A stretch of 64,000 nucleotides of DNA from Funiculus sociatus GB2-C1 (GCF_039962115.1 NZ_JAMPKJ010000029.1:1-64000); one strand, 5' to 3'; positions 9,536-18,999 are shown, numbered from the stretch's first letter. Notes: generated from the letters alone by a model not told the origin. Numbers and translations are program-made.

Positions 9536-9643
9536 TGGTATGACCACTGACAAAGGACAAAACACCAACGACTTTAAACCATAGACACAAAGGCTGTCTA
9601 TTGTCCACATTTTAGAGTCGCTAGTCTGTTTTCGTGCAATTTG

Positions 9644-11845
9644 TCAATTCTTGCCCAATGGTGTCTTCCTAATCTCCATCCCTAATTTCATCGTGGTGTC
9701 TTCCCAGTCCCCAGTCGCCAATTCCCGATCCCCAATCTCTCCTTTACTTGGTGACAACGGTTTGGGTTGCTGGAGAGGAATTTCTATAATAAACTCTGCA
9801 CCTTGACCGGGTTGGGAGTGACAGTGTAAGTTGCCTTGGTGCTGGGAGACGATGGTTTGATAACTTACGGTTAAGCCCAATCCCCTGCCCTGACCAACAT
9901 CTTTGGTAGTAAAGAAGGGGTCGAAGATTTTCGGCTGAATTTCGTGGGCAATTCCAGGGCCATTGTCTGCGATCGCAATCCTCACAAAATCTTCCCCCGT
10001 TTCCCCATCACTCACCAACTCTGTACGCAACTTGATAATTTTTTCTTTAGAGGACCACCTGCTGATCGCTTCTATAGCGTTCATCAAGATACTCATAAAT
10101 ACCTGATTGAGTGGCTTTGGGTAACACTCCACGGGGGGTAAGTCGCCATAATGCCGCACCACCTCAATTTCATCGCCCAGGTAACTGTACAGAATTGAGA
10201 GGGTACTTTCTAACGCCTCGTGGATATCTATCGATTTCTGGGACGCTTGATTGAGGCGAGAAAAGTGCTGCAATGAGTTAACAATCTCGCGAATCCGCTC
10301 AGCACCTACCTGCATCGATTTTAAAATCTTGGGTAAATCTCTGAGTAAAAAATCTAGCTCCACTTGCTCAGTCAGCTTTTGTAATTCCGCATTTCGGTTC
10401 GGATACTGAGTTTGATAGCCCTGCACTAACCGGATCAGGTCATGGATATAATTTTCTACATAAGGAATATTGCCGTAGATAAAGTTCACTGGATTATTAA
10501 TTTCGTGAGCAACCCCAGCCACCATCCGCCCCAAACTTGACATTTTTTCACTCTGAATCAGCTGAGATTGCGTTAGCCGCAGTTCTAAGAGCGTTTGGGA
10601 GAGTTGCTCGGCTTGCTGGGCGCTCGTGTGTGCCTGCTGCTGAGTTTGGGCATACAGATTCGCCTGTTGAATAGAAATCGCCAACTGATCGGCAACTGCT
10701 TGGGCTAGTTTCTGGTCATTTTTCGACCAATACCGGATTTCGGAACACTGATTGAGATAAAGAATTGCGTGCAGCGTTCCGTTAGCCTGAACTGGCACCG
10801 CTAGAGAAGATTTTATCTGAGCTTTTTGGTACTCAAGGTTGGCTTCCCCAACTCGTCCATCTCGCGTAATGTCGGAGATGCTCACCTGTTGACGATGCTG
10901 GATCACCCACTGGGTGATTGGGCCGTGAGTATCAAAATCATCGATTGTGGGGGGAAAAGGCTCCCTACACACTTCATAAAGGTGTTTCCGTCTGAAAGCA
11001 GCAGAAGAGGGTTGGGGGTTTTGTAGGTGATTCTCCCGCTCAGATACACGGATACTCTCCTGTTCATGACTTTCTACCAGATGAATTAGACACCGATCGG
11101 CTGATAATGCTTGCATCAGCTCTCGCGTCGCTTCGGTGAGAATGGTTTCTAGGTCAAAACTTTGCCGGGTAAGACTGGTAATCTGATTCACCAGTTGCTC
11201 TCTTTGAGCTTGTTTCTGGGTTTGCTCATAAAGCTGAGCTTGACGGATGGCAATTTCCAGCTGCTGGGCGATCGCTTGCAGAAACTCGATTTCGGAGCTT
11301 GACCAAATGCGGGGTTGCTCTGAAATACAGGCAATAAAGCCTATCGAGCCTTCTGACTGCTTTAAGGGAACTAATAAGTTAGCGATCGCACCCTGGAATA
11401 TAGCCAACTGCGGCGATCGTTGGTCTTTCTTTATCTGCTGTTGGATCAGCCGCAGCTGGGAAAGCCATCGGCTAACTATACCCACCACGCCTGGATTAGA
11501 AACTGCTGTTTTGCTGTTGATGATTAATTTGCCAGTAGCGATCGCGGGCGCGATCGCTCCAAACTTTTCTACCGGATAGTATCCCAGTTGAGCATTTTTT
11601 CGATTTTGGCGCGATCGCTCTACTACTACTTGCACCCGTTGCGTATCCTCGAAATACCACAAAAAACAACACCTATCCAGGTTTAGCAATGTGGCAATTT
11701 CGTCTACCGCCGTTTGCAGAACTACTCTCAATTCCAATGAGTTCCGAATCCGGTCAACGATTTTCTGTAGTAGTGTCCAATGTTTTTGAGGATATGGCAT
11801 CCAGGCTGCTAGTAATTTGCTTTTTTTAGCAAAAATAGGGAACAC
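9644..11845 (-). CDS. GAF-domain sensor histidine kinase
   Basis: The product has about 733 residues. The start is uncertain: GTG at 11845 follows an AAGGAAAG sequence, TTG at 11863 lies further out, and an ATG lies at 11800. Two GAF domains fill roughly residues 25-190 and 225-395, and a glutamine-rich coiled coil links them to the HisKA domain with the phospho-accepting His in 'VAGVAHEINNP'. The ATPase domain has an N box ('SILMNAIEAI'), G1 ('ADNGPGIA') and G2 ('GRGLGLTVS'). No membrane segment is seen, so the kinase is cytoplasmic and probably binds a small ligand or bilin through GAF. No response regulator gene lies nearby. Confidence 0.88.
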   Translation of the reverse strand: MFPIFAKKSKLLAAWMPYPQKHWTLLQKIVDRIRNSLELRVVLQTAVDEIATLLNLDRCCFLWYFEDTQRVQVVVERSRQNRKNAQLGYYPVEKFGAIAPAIATGKLIINSKTAVSNPGVVGIVSRWLSQLRLIQQQIKKDQRSPQLAIFQGAIANLLVPLKQSEGSIGFIACISEQPRIWSSSEIEFLQAIAQQLEIAIRQAQLYEQTQKQAQREQLVNQITSLTRQSFDLETILTEATRELMQALSADRCLIHLVESHEQESIRVSERENHLQNPQPSSAAFRRKHLYEVCREPFPPTIDDFDTHGPITQWVIQHRQQVSISDITRDGRVGEANLEYQKAQIKSSLAVPVQANGTLHAILYLNQCSEIRYWSKNDQKLAQAVADQLAISIQQANLYAQTQQQAHTSAQQAEQLSQTLLELRLTQSQLIQSEKMSSLGRMVAGVAHEINNPVNFIYGNIPYVENYIHDLIRLVQGYQTQYPNRNAELQKLTEQVELDFLLRDLPKILKSMQVGAERIREIVNSLQHFSRLNQASQKSIDIHEALESTLSILYSYLGDEIEVVRHYGDLPPVECYPKPLNQVFMSILMNAIEAISRWSSKEKIIKLRTELVSDGETGEDFVRIAIADNGPGIAHEIQPKIFDPFFTTKDVGQGRGLGLTVSYQTIVSQHQGNLHCHSQPGQGAEFIIEIPLQQPKPLSPSKGEIGDRELATGDWEDTTMKLGMEIRKTPLGKN

Positions 11846-12438
11846 AAAGCTTTCCTTGAACAATTCGGGCGCTTGTGGGCTAGTTAAATTTTTATGCAGT
11901 GGTTACAAGTCCTTTTGTCAAGTTATTTTGCCCGGTGAAGCTTTGTCAGCATAACGGATCTTTTCCTCCTTAAGTTGTATTCAGATTAACTAATACTCAA
12001 CTTCGATAGAAGTTTCTTTCCAATTTACAGGGTTTTTTCTTATTTAAAGCTTAAAAAAACTGCATCACTCTTTAGTTATGGATTTTACACTAAAAATAGT
12101 ATAGACAGAAATTACCGTTCATGCTAAAATTTTTGTGGTTATTTTGGATTTTCAAAAAATTCCAAAACCCCAAGCAAATTCGCTGTCTGGCGAATAAAAG
12201 CAAATCCGCAAAGGCAGCGATAAACCGTCAATATCTAAGACAGCTTAGGAAAGGTGAGGCACGCGGAAATCGTCGGGACTCACTCGAAACGGAAACATCA
12301 CTTCTAGCCGATTGGGCAAAGTGAAGTTCAAAATCCAGAAATCCTCCTTTGTAGGGACAGGAGTTTCAAGCAAAAAATACAATATTGTGATTAAATAGCA
12401 AACGATTCCTTCAGTAGCAATCCATAAAAGAGGAGTGT
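11846..12438. other. gene-free stretch upstream of the lipoprotein gene
   Basis: This AT-rich gap holds the promoter region of the histidine kinase on the minus strand and of the small lipoprotein on the plus strand. One weak inverted repeat (TTTTGGA/TCCAAAA, about 12141-12166) is visible. A 67-codon frame at 12121-12324 has no ribosome site and no recognisable product, so I do not call it. Confidence 0.5.
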
Positions 12439-12582
12439 ATGAACAAAAAGATACTTAGTTTGGTTTTGGTACTCGGCTTGGCTGCCACCTTGGGAGCTTG
12501 TGACCAAACGGGAGGAGGCGGAGAAGGAGCTAGTCCTTCACCCACCGTATCACCCACCGCATCACCTACCACATCTCCTTAG
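12439..12582 (+). CDS. tiny lipoprotein, 47 aa
   Basis: ATG at 12439 follows an AGGAG site (12431-12435) by 3 nt, with an AAAAGAGGAG context. The product has a lipoprotein signal peptide with the lipobox LGAC: Cys21 would be lipidated. The mature part is only 27 residues: an acidic Gly-rich patch, then three to four SPT repeats (PSPTVSPTASPTTSP). It would be a short membrane-tethered, disordered peptide. Its tail closely resembles the C-terminal tail of the DUF3352 protein at 598. Its function is unknown. The lipobox and ribosome site make a real gene likely. Confidence 0.65.
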   Translation: MNKKILSLVLVLGLAATLGACDQTGGGGEGASPSPTVSPTASPTTSP

Positions 12583-12919
12583 TAATTAAGCTGGGTCTCG
12601 CTTCTCATCCCCTGAATGAAGTTCATACCGCCGAAAGGGTATGATTTTCTCCAGTTGGTTAGTTATCCCTAGTCTGAATCTCAGGTTGGTAATCGTTCCT
12701 AACATATTAAGTTAGGCATGTACTACCACCTGGGTATCAGATTTTTGATTACCAGCAAATACAAGTTTTATCTCAGATGTAGGCGCAGCTAAATTTTAGG
12801 TAATGGCTGACAAGATTTATATGATATTGCGGTAAGCAGCTTTTGGCGCTAAATGCTACTACTGCAATTAGGCAGTCTTGACTATTGTCGAAAACGAGAC
12901 TGGGGCTGGGATTTAAATA
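12583..12919. other. gene-free stretch downstream of the lipoprotein gene
   Basis: I see no open frame of note. A short inverted repeat (TCATACC/GGTATGA, about 12619-12641) follows the lipoprotein stop and could act as its terminator, although it lacks a U-tract. Confidence 0.35.
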
Positions 12920-13313
12920 AATTGCCCATCGAGTGAGAATTTAACCCCAGGGCTAGATATTCTCAAGCTAAAACCACTCACCAGGCTGAGGAGAGTTCCG
13001 GTGCTTTTGGCAAAATGGGAGCCGGAAGCGATCGCACACTCATCGCCGATTTTAAAATTTTTAGACAGCCATCGTTCTAAACCAGCGCTTTCTTTGCCAG
13101 ATTCCCAGCTACCGACCGAAGCATTGATGCTGGAATGGTTTGATGAAAGCATAGGCTCCCCACTCGCCTTGGAGAATAGCTGCCCTGGTTAGCCCTTTAG
13201 CACTGATTCCCAATTATTGGGAAGAATACCCTTGGTTGTTTGAGCGCATCAAGCAGATTCAACAAATCTGTAACGAACCGCTACCCCTAGGACTTCTGAA
13301 GGATGAACGATGA
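12920..13313 (+). pseudogene. glutathione S-transferase family pseudogene
   Basis: The frame read from 12920 gives 'PGLDILKLKPLTRLRRVPVL', then 'IAHSSPILKFLDSH' and 'MLEWFDESIG'. This is the usual order of the N-terminal thioredoxin-like domain of cyanobacterial GSTs (RQVPVL, then the glutathione-contacting 'DST.IA.YLD', then 'EEWADESIG'). The frame stops at 13190-13192. A second frame then gives 'EEYPWLFERIKQIQQICNEP', matching the usual GST C-terminus, ending at 13313. The start codon, the first 30 or so residues and most of the middle are missing. A deletion plus a frameshift has destroyed the gene. The identification is by eye from memory of the family. Confidence 0.7.
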
Positions 13314-13695
13314 ATTAAAAAAAACAAGTTTTTGCCTTTTGCAGCCTTCCACCCCCTCCAACTGGTTCGCCAGCAGGGGAGAGGGGAAAAACTTTTATTG
13401 CTGGGGGTTAGGCGGGATTGCCTTTTGTTTTTTACCTTTTGCCTTTTGCCTTCCTTCGTGGGCATTACCACCGCCGGAGGAAGTACCAGAGGAAGTATTG
13501 CGGACGGAGATTATTACCGAAGCGCGATCGCCAATTGATGGCAAACCCATCACAGCAGCTGAATACGCCCAGCTGCAAGCCGAGTTGCAAACCATTACCC
13601 CAGGGGCATCCCCACTCAATCCTCAACTGCGAGAATTAGTTTTTCTGCTGAGAGTGCGGCAACTACTGCGGAGAATTGGCGTTCCCATCAAATAG
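13303..13695 (+). CDS. conserved small exported protein with a repeat-built leader
   Basis: The frame has up to 130 codons, starting with an ATG inside the tail of the GST pseudogene; the true start may lie further in. Residues from about 80 to the end ('EVLRTEIITEARSPIDGKPI', 'AAEYAQLQAELQ', 'LRELVFLLRVRQLLRRIGVP') look like a small cyanobacterial protein family that I recall but cannot name. Before that lies a hydrophobic stretch 'GIAFCFLPFAFCLPSWALPP' suited to a signal peptide with a cut after WAL. Its codons are CCTTTTG heptamer repeats, so the leader seems built from repeat DNA. Confidence 0.55.
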   Translation: MNDELKKTSFCLLQPSTPSNWFASRGEGKNFYCWGLGGIAFCFLPFAFCLPSWALPPPEEVPEEVLRTEIITEARSPIDGKPITAAEYAQLQAELQTITPGASPLNPQLRELVFLLRVRQLLRRIGVPIK

Positions 13696-14002
13696 CATTT
13701 TGTCACTCCCAGCAAGACATCTCAGACTGTTGGGATTGATTCCCCGCCAATAATTTTTTACCTTTGCGCCTTTCTCCTGCGGATACTGGTGACATAATTT
13801 GCTATTGTCCCTTAGCAGGATGCAAAATATACAAACATAAAAAAATGTATATAAATATAAAGCACTCTTACATAGAGCGCCTGTAGATGCTTAGAAGCAA
13901 AACGACTTTAAGCGAGAGTGGCAGCTACCCTGATGGGTAGTGCAAGCTTCTTATTGAGCGAATCGTCTCAATTCAGTCAAGACCTTTAGGATAAGTAGGT
14001 TT
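13696..14002. other. leader and promoter region of glgB
   Basis: No gene is seen. A small hairpin (CTACCC, loop TGAT, GGGTAG, 13925-13940) lies about 60 nt upstream of the glgB start and would fall in its untranslated leader. An AT-rich stretch with TATAAATATAAA lies near 13850. Confidence 0.4.
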
Positions 14003-16291
14003 ATGTCCATGACCATCGCCCCCGAACAGATAGAGCGGATTGTTTGGAATCAACATCAAGACCCATTTGAAATCCTGGGTGCCCATCCCAGCACGCAAAA
14101 TGGCAAAACCGTCTGGGCAGTTCGAGCCTACCTACCCAATGCGATCGCTGCCTGGGTAGTTCGCCCAGAAGAACGGACTGAATACCCCATGCAATCAGTG
14201 CATCATCCCCATTTTTTTGAATGCACCATTGAAACCCCAGAATTAGCAAACTATCAGCTACGAGTTCAAGAAGGAGAACACGAGCGTGTTATCTATGACC
14301 CCTACGCCTTCCGTTCTCCCCGCCTCACAGACTTTGACCTGCATCTGTTTGGCGAAGGAAACCATCACCGCATCTACGAGAAACTGGGCGCTCATGCGAC
14401 AGAAATCGACGGCGTAAAAGGAGTTTACTTTGCTGTCTGGGCCCCAAATGCCCGCAACGTCTCAGTTTTGGGAGATTTTAACCTCTGGGATGGTCGCCAG
14501 CATCAAATGCGTAAAGGTTCCACTGGCATCTGGGAACTATTTATCCCTGGTTTGGCTGTCGGGGAACACTACAAATATGAAATCAAAAACATTGATGGTC
14601 ACATTTACGAGAAATCTGATCCCTACGGGTTTCAACAGGAAGTCCGACCTAAAACTGCATCTATCGTCACTGATCTAGATTCTTACCAATGGAAGGACGA
14701 AGAGTGGATGGAGAAGCGCCGCCACACCGAGCCGCTGACTCATCCCATCTCCGTGTATGAAGTTCATCTAGGATCATGGCTGCACGCTTCCTCAGCTGAA
14801 CCTGCGCGGTTGCCAAATGGCGAAACTGAGGATGTTGTAGTTGTCTCTGACTATAAACCAGGGGCGCGGTTCCTCACCTACCGAGAACTGGCAGAACGAC
14901 TGATTCCCTACGTCAAAGAGCTGGGATTCACTCACATTGAATTGTTACCAGTAGCAGAGCATCCTTATGATGGCTCCTGGGGCTACCAGGTAACAGGATA
15001 CTATGCCCCCACTTCCCGCTATGGCACAGCTCAAGACTTCATGTATTTCGTTGACCAGTGCCACCAAAACGGGATAGGGGTAATTGTGGACTGGGTTCCC
15101 GGTCACTTCCCCAAAGATGGCCATGGTCTGGCATTCTTCGATGGTACTCACCTCTACGAACACGCAGACCCCCGCAAGGGCGAACACAAAGAATGGGGTA
15201 CGTTGGTATTTAACTACAATCGCCATGAAGTGCGTAACTTCCTGGTTGCCAATGCCCTGTTCTGGTTTGACAAGTATCACATTGACGGAATTCGCGTGGA
15301 TGCTGTAGCATCAATGCTCTATTTAGACTATTGCCGTGAAGAGGGGGAATGGCTGACTAACCAGTACGGCGGGCGAGAAAATATTGAGGCAGCTGATTTC
15401 CTGCGCCAGACGAATCACACAATTTTTAGCTACTTTCCTGGTATTCTCTCGATTGCGGAAGAATCCACCTCTTGGCCTATGGTGTCTTGGCCTACTTATA
15501 TGGGGGGGCTGGGTTTTAATTTGAAGTGGAATATGGGCTGGATGCACGATATGTTGGACTATTTCCACATGGACCCGTGGTTCCGCCAATTCCACCAGAA
15601 CAATATCACTTTCAGTATGTGGTACAACCACAGCGAGAACTTCATGCTGGCCCTGTCTCACGATGAGATAGTCCACGGCAAGAGTAATATAATCGGCAAG
15701 ATGCCTGGTGATGAGTGGCAGAAGTGCGCTAATGTGCGCTGCCTGTTCGCTTTTATGTTTGCTCACCCAGGCAAGAAAACTCTGTTTATGAGTATGGAGT
15801 TTGGGCAGTGGAGTGAGTGGAATGTCTGGGGTGACTTGGAGTGGCATTTGTTGCAGCATGAGCCACACCAAAAACTAAAGCGGTTTATGAGCGAACTCAA
15901 CCACGTGTATCGCACTGAACCGTCACTTTATACTCAGGATTTCGCTCAGGAAGGTTTTGAGTGGATTGATTGCACTGATAATCGCCACAGTGTGGTTGCC
16001 TTTATCCGTCGCTCTAAGGACTCTGATGAGTTCGTGGTCACGGTCTGCAATTTCACGCCTCAGCCACACAGTCACTACCGCGTAGGTGTCCCTGTACCTG
16101 GATTCTATACGGAACTGTTTAACAGTGATGCCCGCGAGTATGGCGGCAGTAATATGGGCAATTTGGGCGGTAAGTGGACTGATGAATGGTCGTTCCACAC
16201 TCGTCCTTATTCGTTAGACCTGTGTTTGCCGCCTCTGGGGGTGCTGATTTTGAAGCTCGACCCGCAGAAGACGGCAGGGGCGATGTCTTAA
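14003..16291 (+). CDS. glgB: 1,4-alpha-glucan branching enzyme GlgB
   Basis: The 762-residue product is the standard length for the GH13 branching enzyme, which cuts alpha-1,4 chains and rejoins them by alpha-1,6 bonds in glycogen synthesis. An N-terminal extra domain and a CBM48 domain ('[19 protein letters not shown]') precede the barrel. The catalytic residues are visible: the nucleophile Asp in '[10 protein letters not shown]' (about 433), the acid Glu in 'SIAEEST' (about 486) and the third Asp in 'LSHDEIVHG'. It is cytoplasmic. No other glycogen gene is adjacent. Confidence 0.96.
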   Translation: MSMTIAPEQIERIVWNQHQDPFEILGAHPSTQNGKTVWAVRAYLPNAIAAWVVRPEERTEYPMQSVHHPHFFECTIETPELANYQLRVQEGEHERVIYDPYAFRSPRLTDFDLHLFGEGNHHRIYEKLGAHATEIDGVKGVYFAVWAPNARNVSVLGDFNLWDGRQHQMRKGSTGIWELFIPGLAVGEHYKYEIKNIDGHIYEKSDPYGFQQEVRPKTASIVTDLDSYQWKDEEWMEKRRHTEPLTHPISVYEVHLGSWLHASSAEPARLPNGETEDVVVVSDYKPGARFLTYRELAERLIPYVKELGFTHIELLPVAEHPYDGSWGYQVTGYYAPTSRYGTAQDFMYFVDQCHQNGIGVIVDWVPGHFPKDGHGLAFFDGTHLYEHADPRKGEHKEWGTLVFNYNRHEVRNFLVANALFWFDKYHIDGIRVDAVASMLYLDYCREEGEWLTNQYGGRENIEAADFLRQTNHTIFSYFPGILSIAEESTSWPMVSWPTYMGGLGFNLKWNMGWMHDMLDYFHMDPWFRQFHQNNITFSMWYNHSENFMLALSHDEIVHGKSNIIGKMPGDEWQKCANVRCLFAFMFAHPGKKTLFMSMEFGQWSEWNVWGDLEWHLLQHEPHQKLKRFMSELNHVYRTEPSLYTQDFAQEGFEWIDCTDNRHSVVAFIRRSKDSDEFVVTVCNFTPQPHSHYRVGVPVPGFYTELFNSDAREYGGSNMGNLGGKWTDEWSFHTRPYSLDLCLPPLGVLILKLDPQKTAGAMS

Positions 16292-16356
16292 GCCTAGGAC
16301 TGAAGTTAAGGGCGAACAAACAAAGTGTGCCGACCCAGGCTAAGAAGGCTGTTTCT

Positions 16357-16381
16357 CGTTCCCAGTCAGAGACTGGGAACG
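16357..16381. repeat. CGTTCCCAG palindromic dispersed repeat
   Basis: CGTTCCCAGTC and GACTGGGAACG form a perfect 11-bp inverted repeat with a 3-nt loop, 66 nt after the glgB stop. Near-identical palindromes occur at 32911-32935 and, degenerate, at 26360-26382. It may also serve as a terminator for glgB, but no U-tract follows. Confidence 0.65.
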
Positions 16382-16480
16382 CTCAGAAGAAAGGTTCTGT
16401 CTCATTGTAAGCATTCTCTAGCGATCGCTTCGCTAGGCAACTAGAGAAATTTCCAGCCTCCCAACCCATGCACAAACTTG

Positions 16481-17014
16481 CTAATAGCAATACTTGTTAT
16501 CTTGGGCAGTAGAATGCTCTTTGGCAGTTCGCATTGCTCCTAAGAGAGTAGAAACAACTACACAACGTTTGGCTTTACCACCATTTTTTGAGGACAGGGT
16601 GATGCGACCAAATGGAATTGTTTTCACTTCACCCAGAAAGCCAAATTCTACACCGCGTACTCCATTGCTCTGAATGGGGTAGGTGGTTTCTGGATCAATT
16701 TGAATCAGCGGGTCAAGGCTATTCCAGTTTGCTACCGTTGGACTAAGGCTAGACGGATAAACTGCCCACTGCACAATTCCATTAACTTCTCGAAAACTAG
16801 CTCGCCAGTTTTGTTTATCGCGTTTGGCGTTGCTCTGGGCTGCCCGCATTGCCCAATAAATATGGTCTTGGGCTGTTCTGAGACTTTGGGTACTGAGGAA
16901 GCTTAGCCAGCTGGGAGCAGCGATCGCGCTTAATATTCCTATAATCAAAATTACTACTAAACTCTCGATCAGCGTGAACCCACTGCTGGAGCAATTAGAT
17001 AACTTTTTACGCAT
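16481..17014 (-). CDS. GspH/FimT-like prepilin protein
   Basis: The 177-residue product has a type III (prepilin) signal: a short basic leader, then G|FTLIE at residues 13-18 followed by the hydrophobic helix 'SLVVILIIGILSAIAAP'. PilD would cut before Phe and methylate it. The C-terminal globular part resembles GspH/FimT minor pseudopilins and has two Cys residues near the end. It lies 322 nt beyond the hps-type pseudopilin genes on the same strand, separated from them by a terminator and a decayed copy of its own 5' end. It probably helps build a minor pilus or secretion filament. Confidence 0.8.
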   Translation of the reverse strand: MRKKLSNCSSSGFTLIESLVVILIIGILSAIAAPSWLSFLSTQSLRTAQDHIYWAMRAAQSNAKRDKQNWRASFREVNGIVQWAVYPSSLSPTVANWNSLDPLIQIDPETTYPIQSNGVRGVEFGFLGEVKTIPFGRITLSSKNGGKAKRCVVVSTLLGAMRTAKEHSTAQDNKYCY

Positions 17015-17138
17015 TAGCTAAATACTTAAAAGACGCACCCAACTTTTCCAGTTTCCTCTCTGGGTGTGCCTTTTGGGTTCGGTATCTTTGCTGATTTTGG
17101 CAATTGCCTATTAGTTATAGTCAGTATGTTTCCCAGTT

Positions 17139-17242
17139 GCGATCGCGCTCAATATTCCTAATAATCAAAATTACTACTAAACTCTCTATTAGCGTAAATT
17201 TAGCTCTTGACTTTTGCCATCTTTTGTGAATTAGCTAAATAC
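17139..17242 (-). pseudogene. decayed duplicate of a prepilin gene 5' end
   Basis: Read on the minus strand, 17139-17206 gives 'RAKFTLIESLVVILIIRNIE', nearly the same as the N-terminal helix of the prepilin at 16481-17014, but the glycine before the cleavage site is changed and an extra base shifts the frame. The DNA from here to 17292 parallels 16920-17078, including the upstream ATTAGCTAAATAC and the GACGCACCC hairpin. This is a partial tandem duplication, offset about 219 bp, with only the 5' end left. Confidence 0.7.
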
Positions 17243-17292
17243 AAAAAGACGCACCCAACTTTTCAAGTTTCCTCTTTGGGTGCGTCTTTTTT
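17243..17292 (-). terminator. strong hairpin terminator after the pseudopilin gene
   Basis: AAAAAGACGCACCCAA (17243-17258) pairs with TTGGGTGCGTCTTTTTT (17276-17292). On the minus strand the stem ends in a run of Us. It lies 44 nt past the stop of the pseudopilin gene at 17337 and should end the hps-type transcript. The sequence can work in both directions. A degenerate copy lies at about 17028-17078. Confidence 0.8.
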
Positions 17293-17336
17293 ATTACGTA
17301 TTTTCCCCAATTTTTCAGATCAGGCTAATTTTTTAA

Positions 17337-17915
17337 TTAGCTACATTCAGAAGCCTCTTTCCCGGTTTGAATTGTTCCTAAAAGGGTTGTCACCTTGACG
17401 CACCGCTTTACAGCGTTGTTCGGTAGAAGAGATACGGTAACTTTATATGGAAGAGTTTGGTTTTGGCTAACTATGCCCTGGTAGTCAAAGGTGAATAAAT
17501 TTGCATTAGGAGTAACCTGAACTTGACCAGGCTTGATGTCTTGATTTTCAGCTAAAGTCTTCCACCGAGGGTCAGTAGCAGCTGGGGCGGTAGTACCAGG
17601 ATAAACAACAACCTGTGGACGTTGACCATTTGGAGTTTGAAAGCTGACGCTGTAGCTTAGTTTTGTCCTTTTAGCTTCTCTCTGGGCTTCTTGGAGGGCA
17701 TTCAATGCCGCATCGTTAACTGCATTCACCCGTTGCCGATTTAAAAAACCAAGCCAGCCAGGAGCCGCGATCGCGCTTAAAATTCCGACTATTATAATTA
17801 CTACGATAAGCTCAATCAGCGTGAATCCGGAGTTAGATTCAGATGGCGATTGCTTTGACTGGTACTGCTGTATTTTTTTTAAAAGAGCTAGGTTATCCAT
17901 ATTTTCTTGCGCCAC
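17337..17915 (-). CDS. GspH/FimT-like pseudopilin, possible HpsD equivalent
   Basis: The product has 192 residues from GTG at 17915 (an ATG five codons in is an alternative). After an unusually long leader of about 30 residues comes the prepilin motif SG|FTLIELIVVIIIVGILSA. The C-terminal domain has paired cysteines near the end ('RCVKVTTLLGTIQTGKEASE'), as in the 177-residue paralogue at 16481. It begins 24 nt after the stop of hpsC and shares its transcript. Nostoc punctiforme hps clusters, as I recall, carry several pseudopilin genes after hpsA. The hpsD assignment is by position only. Confidence 0.75.
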   Translation of the reverse strand: MAQENMDNLALLKKIQQYQSKQSPSESNSGFTLIELIVVIIIVGILSAIAAPGWLGFLNRQRVNAVNDAALNALQEAQREAKRTKLSYSVSFQTPNGQRPQVVVYPGTTAPAATDPRWKTLAENQDIKPGQVQVTPNANLFTFDYQGIVSQNQTLPYKVTVSLLPNNAVKRCVKVTTLLGTIQTGKEASECS

Positions 17916-17939
17916 TAATTTGCCTTACTAAGGTGTTTA

Positions 17940-18944
17940 TTATTTTGTATACAGAAAACCACGTCCTTGAACCCGAATACTGGCAGTTGGAAAATAAGTA
18001 GACTGGTTAGGGCTGTAAACAGCAGGTGGATTCTTCCTTACTCGCTCTAAAGCATTCCCTCTCATAAACACTTGTGCCGTAGTTCCAGTGGCATTCACAC
18101 AGGCATAAAAGCCAGGTGTCGGTGATGTAGGGGTTTGTGCTGGTGTCGTGACGGGACAAGTAGCTCCGTTAGCAGCTTTATCGACGTAATCAATCAAAAT
18201 AGCACTTATTGGATGATTTGTAATTTCAGTAATATTGTATAGTTCTGGGTGTTTTACCCATTGTTTCATCTTTGTAGCCAAATCGCCTGCCTTGGATAAA
18301 TCGAAGAGCTTAAAACCTTTATCGGGCAGTTTGTCGTAGTAGACAGTTTTCCCATTATCTTGTCTTGAGAATCTAGTGTTACGATTAGGATTGGGGATGC
18401 CATCTTTTATTTCAAATCTGCCTATCCGGGCTGTGTTTGACCAAGCACCATTACTACCACCATCAGTGATTAAGTAATACCCTACGAGTGAATATACAAA
18501 AGTATCATTTCCGCCTGTGAAATTTCCTATGTCGGCACTACTAAGAAACTTCCGCTTCCAGAAAACAAGAACTGGTTTACAATTTGTATTACTACAACCA
18601 CCAATTGCTTGAACCGGTGGTATTTGGTCTTTTATTCCCGAATTAGTAGGAGTGGTAGATGAATTTGTATTTAACGCAGCTGCGTCGTAGATAAAGACGG
18701 CCTGCGATAAATCTTGTGCAATGTAGTCAAGGGCGGACTTAACTTCTTGCTCTGTAGTTGATTTGGCTTGTTCTTTGCGATCGCTATCTAGAATATTGAT
18801 CATAAATCCTAGCAAAGGCGTAAGCACCAAGGCTGCCAGGATCATAGCTACTAGGACTTCTATCAGGGTAAACCCGCTATTTTTTTTCTCAGCCAAACGG
18901 GAGCGTTTTAGCTGACTGATTAACAAAAATTTAATTTGATTCAT
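17940..18944 (-). CDS. hpsC: hormogonium polysaccharide secretion pseudopilin HpsC
   Basis: The product has 334 residues. A basic leader ends at SG|FTLIEVLVAMILAALVL, a prepilin cleavage site followed by the filament-forming helix. The start of the mature domain ('EQEVKSALDYIAQDLSQAVF') is PulJ/GspJ-like and typical of HpsC. Several Cys pairs are present. In Nostoc punctiforme the hps genes are needed for polysaccharide secretion and gliding of hormogonia. Here the gene sits between hpsB and a GspH-like gene with gaps of only 55 and 24 nt. The name rests on sequence pattern and gene order. Confidence 0.8.
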   Translation of the reverse strand: MNQIKFLLISQLKRSRLAEKKNSGFTLIEVLVAMILAALVLTPLLGFMINILDSDRKEQAKSTTEQEVKSALDYIAQDLSQAVFIYDAAALNTNSSTTPTNSGIKDQIPPVQAIGGCSNTNCKPVLVFWKRKFLSSADIGNFTGGNDTFVYSLVGYYLITDGGSNGAWSNTARIGRFEIKDGIPNPNRNTRFSRQDNGKTVYYDKLPDKGFKLFDLSKAGDLATKMKQWVKHPELYNITEITNHPISAILIDYVDKAANGATCPVTTPAQTPTSPTPGFYACVNATGTTAQVFMRGNALERVRKNPPAVYSPNQSTYFPTASIRVQGRGFLYTK

Positions 18945-18999
18945 AATGCTAGTGTATTACCCTTTTTTCACAAACATTTAGCGATCGCAATTAAGATTG

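Noticed and set aside
12121-12324. 67-codon open frame upstream of the lipoprotein gene
   Set aside because: No ribosome site, no recognisable motif, basic low-complexity product in AT-rich gap DNA.
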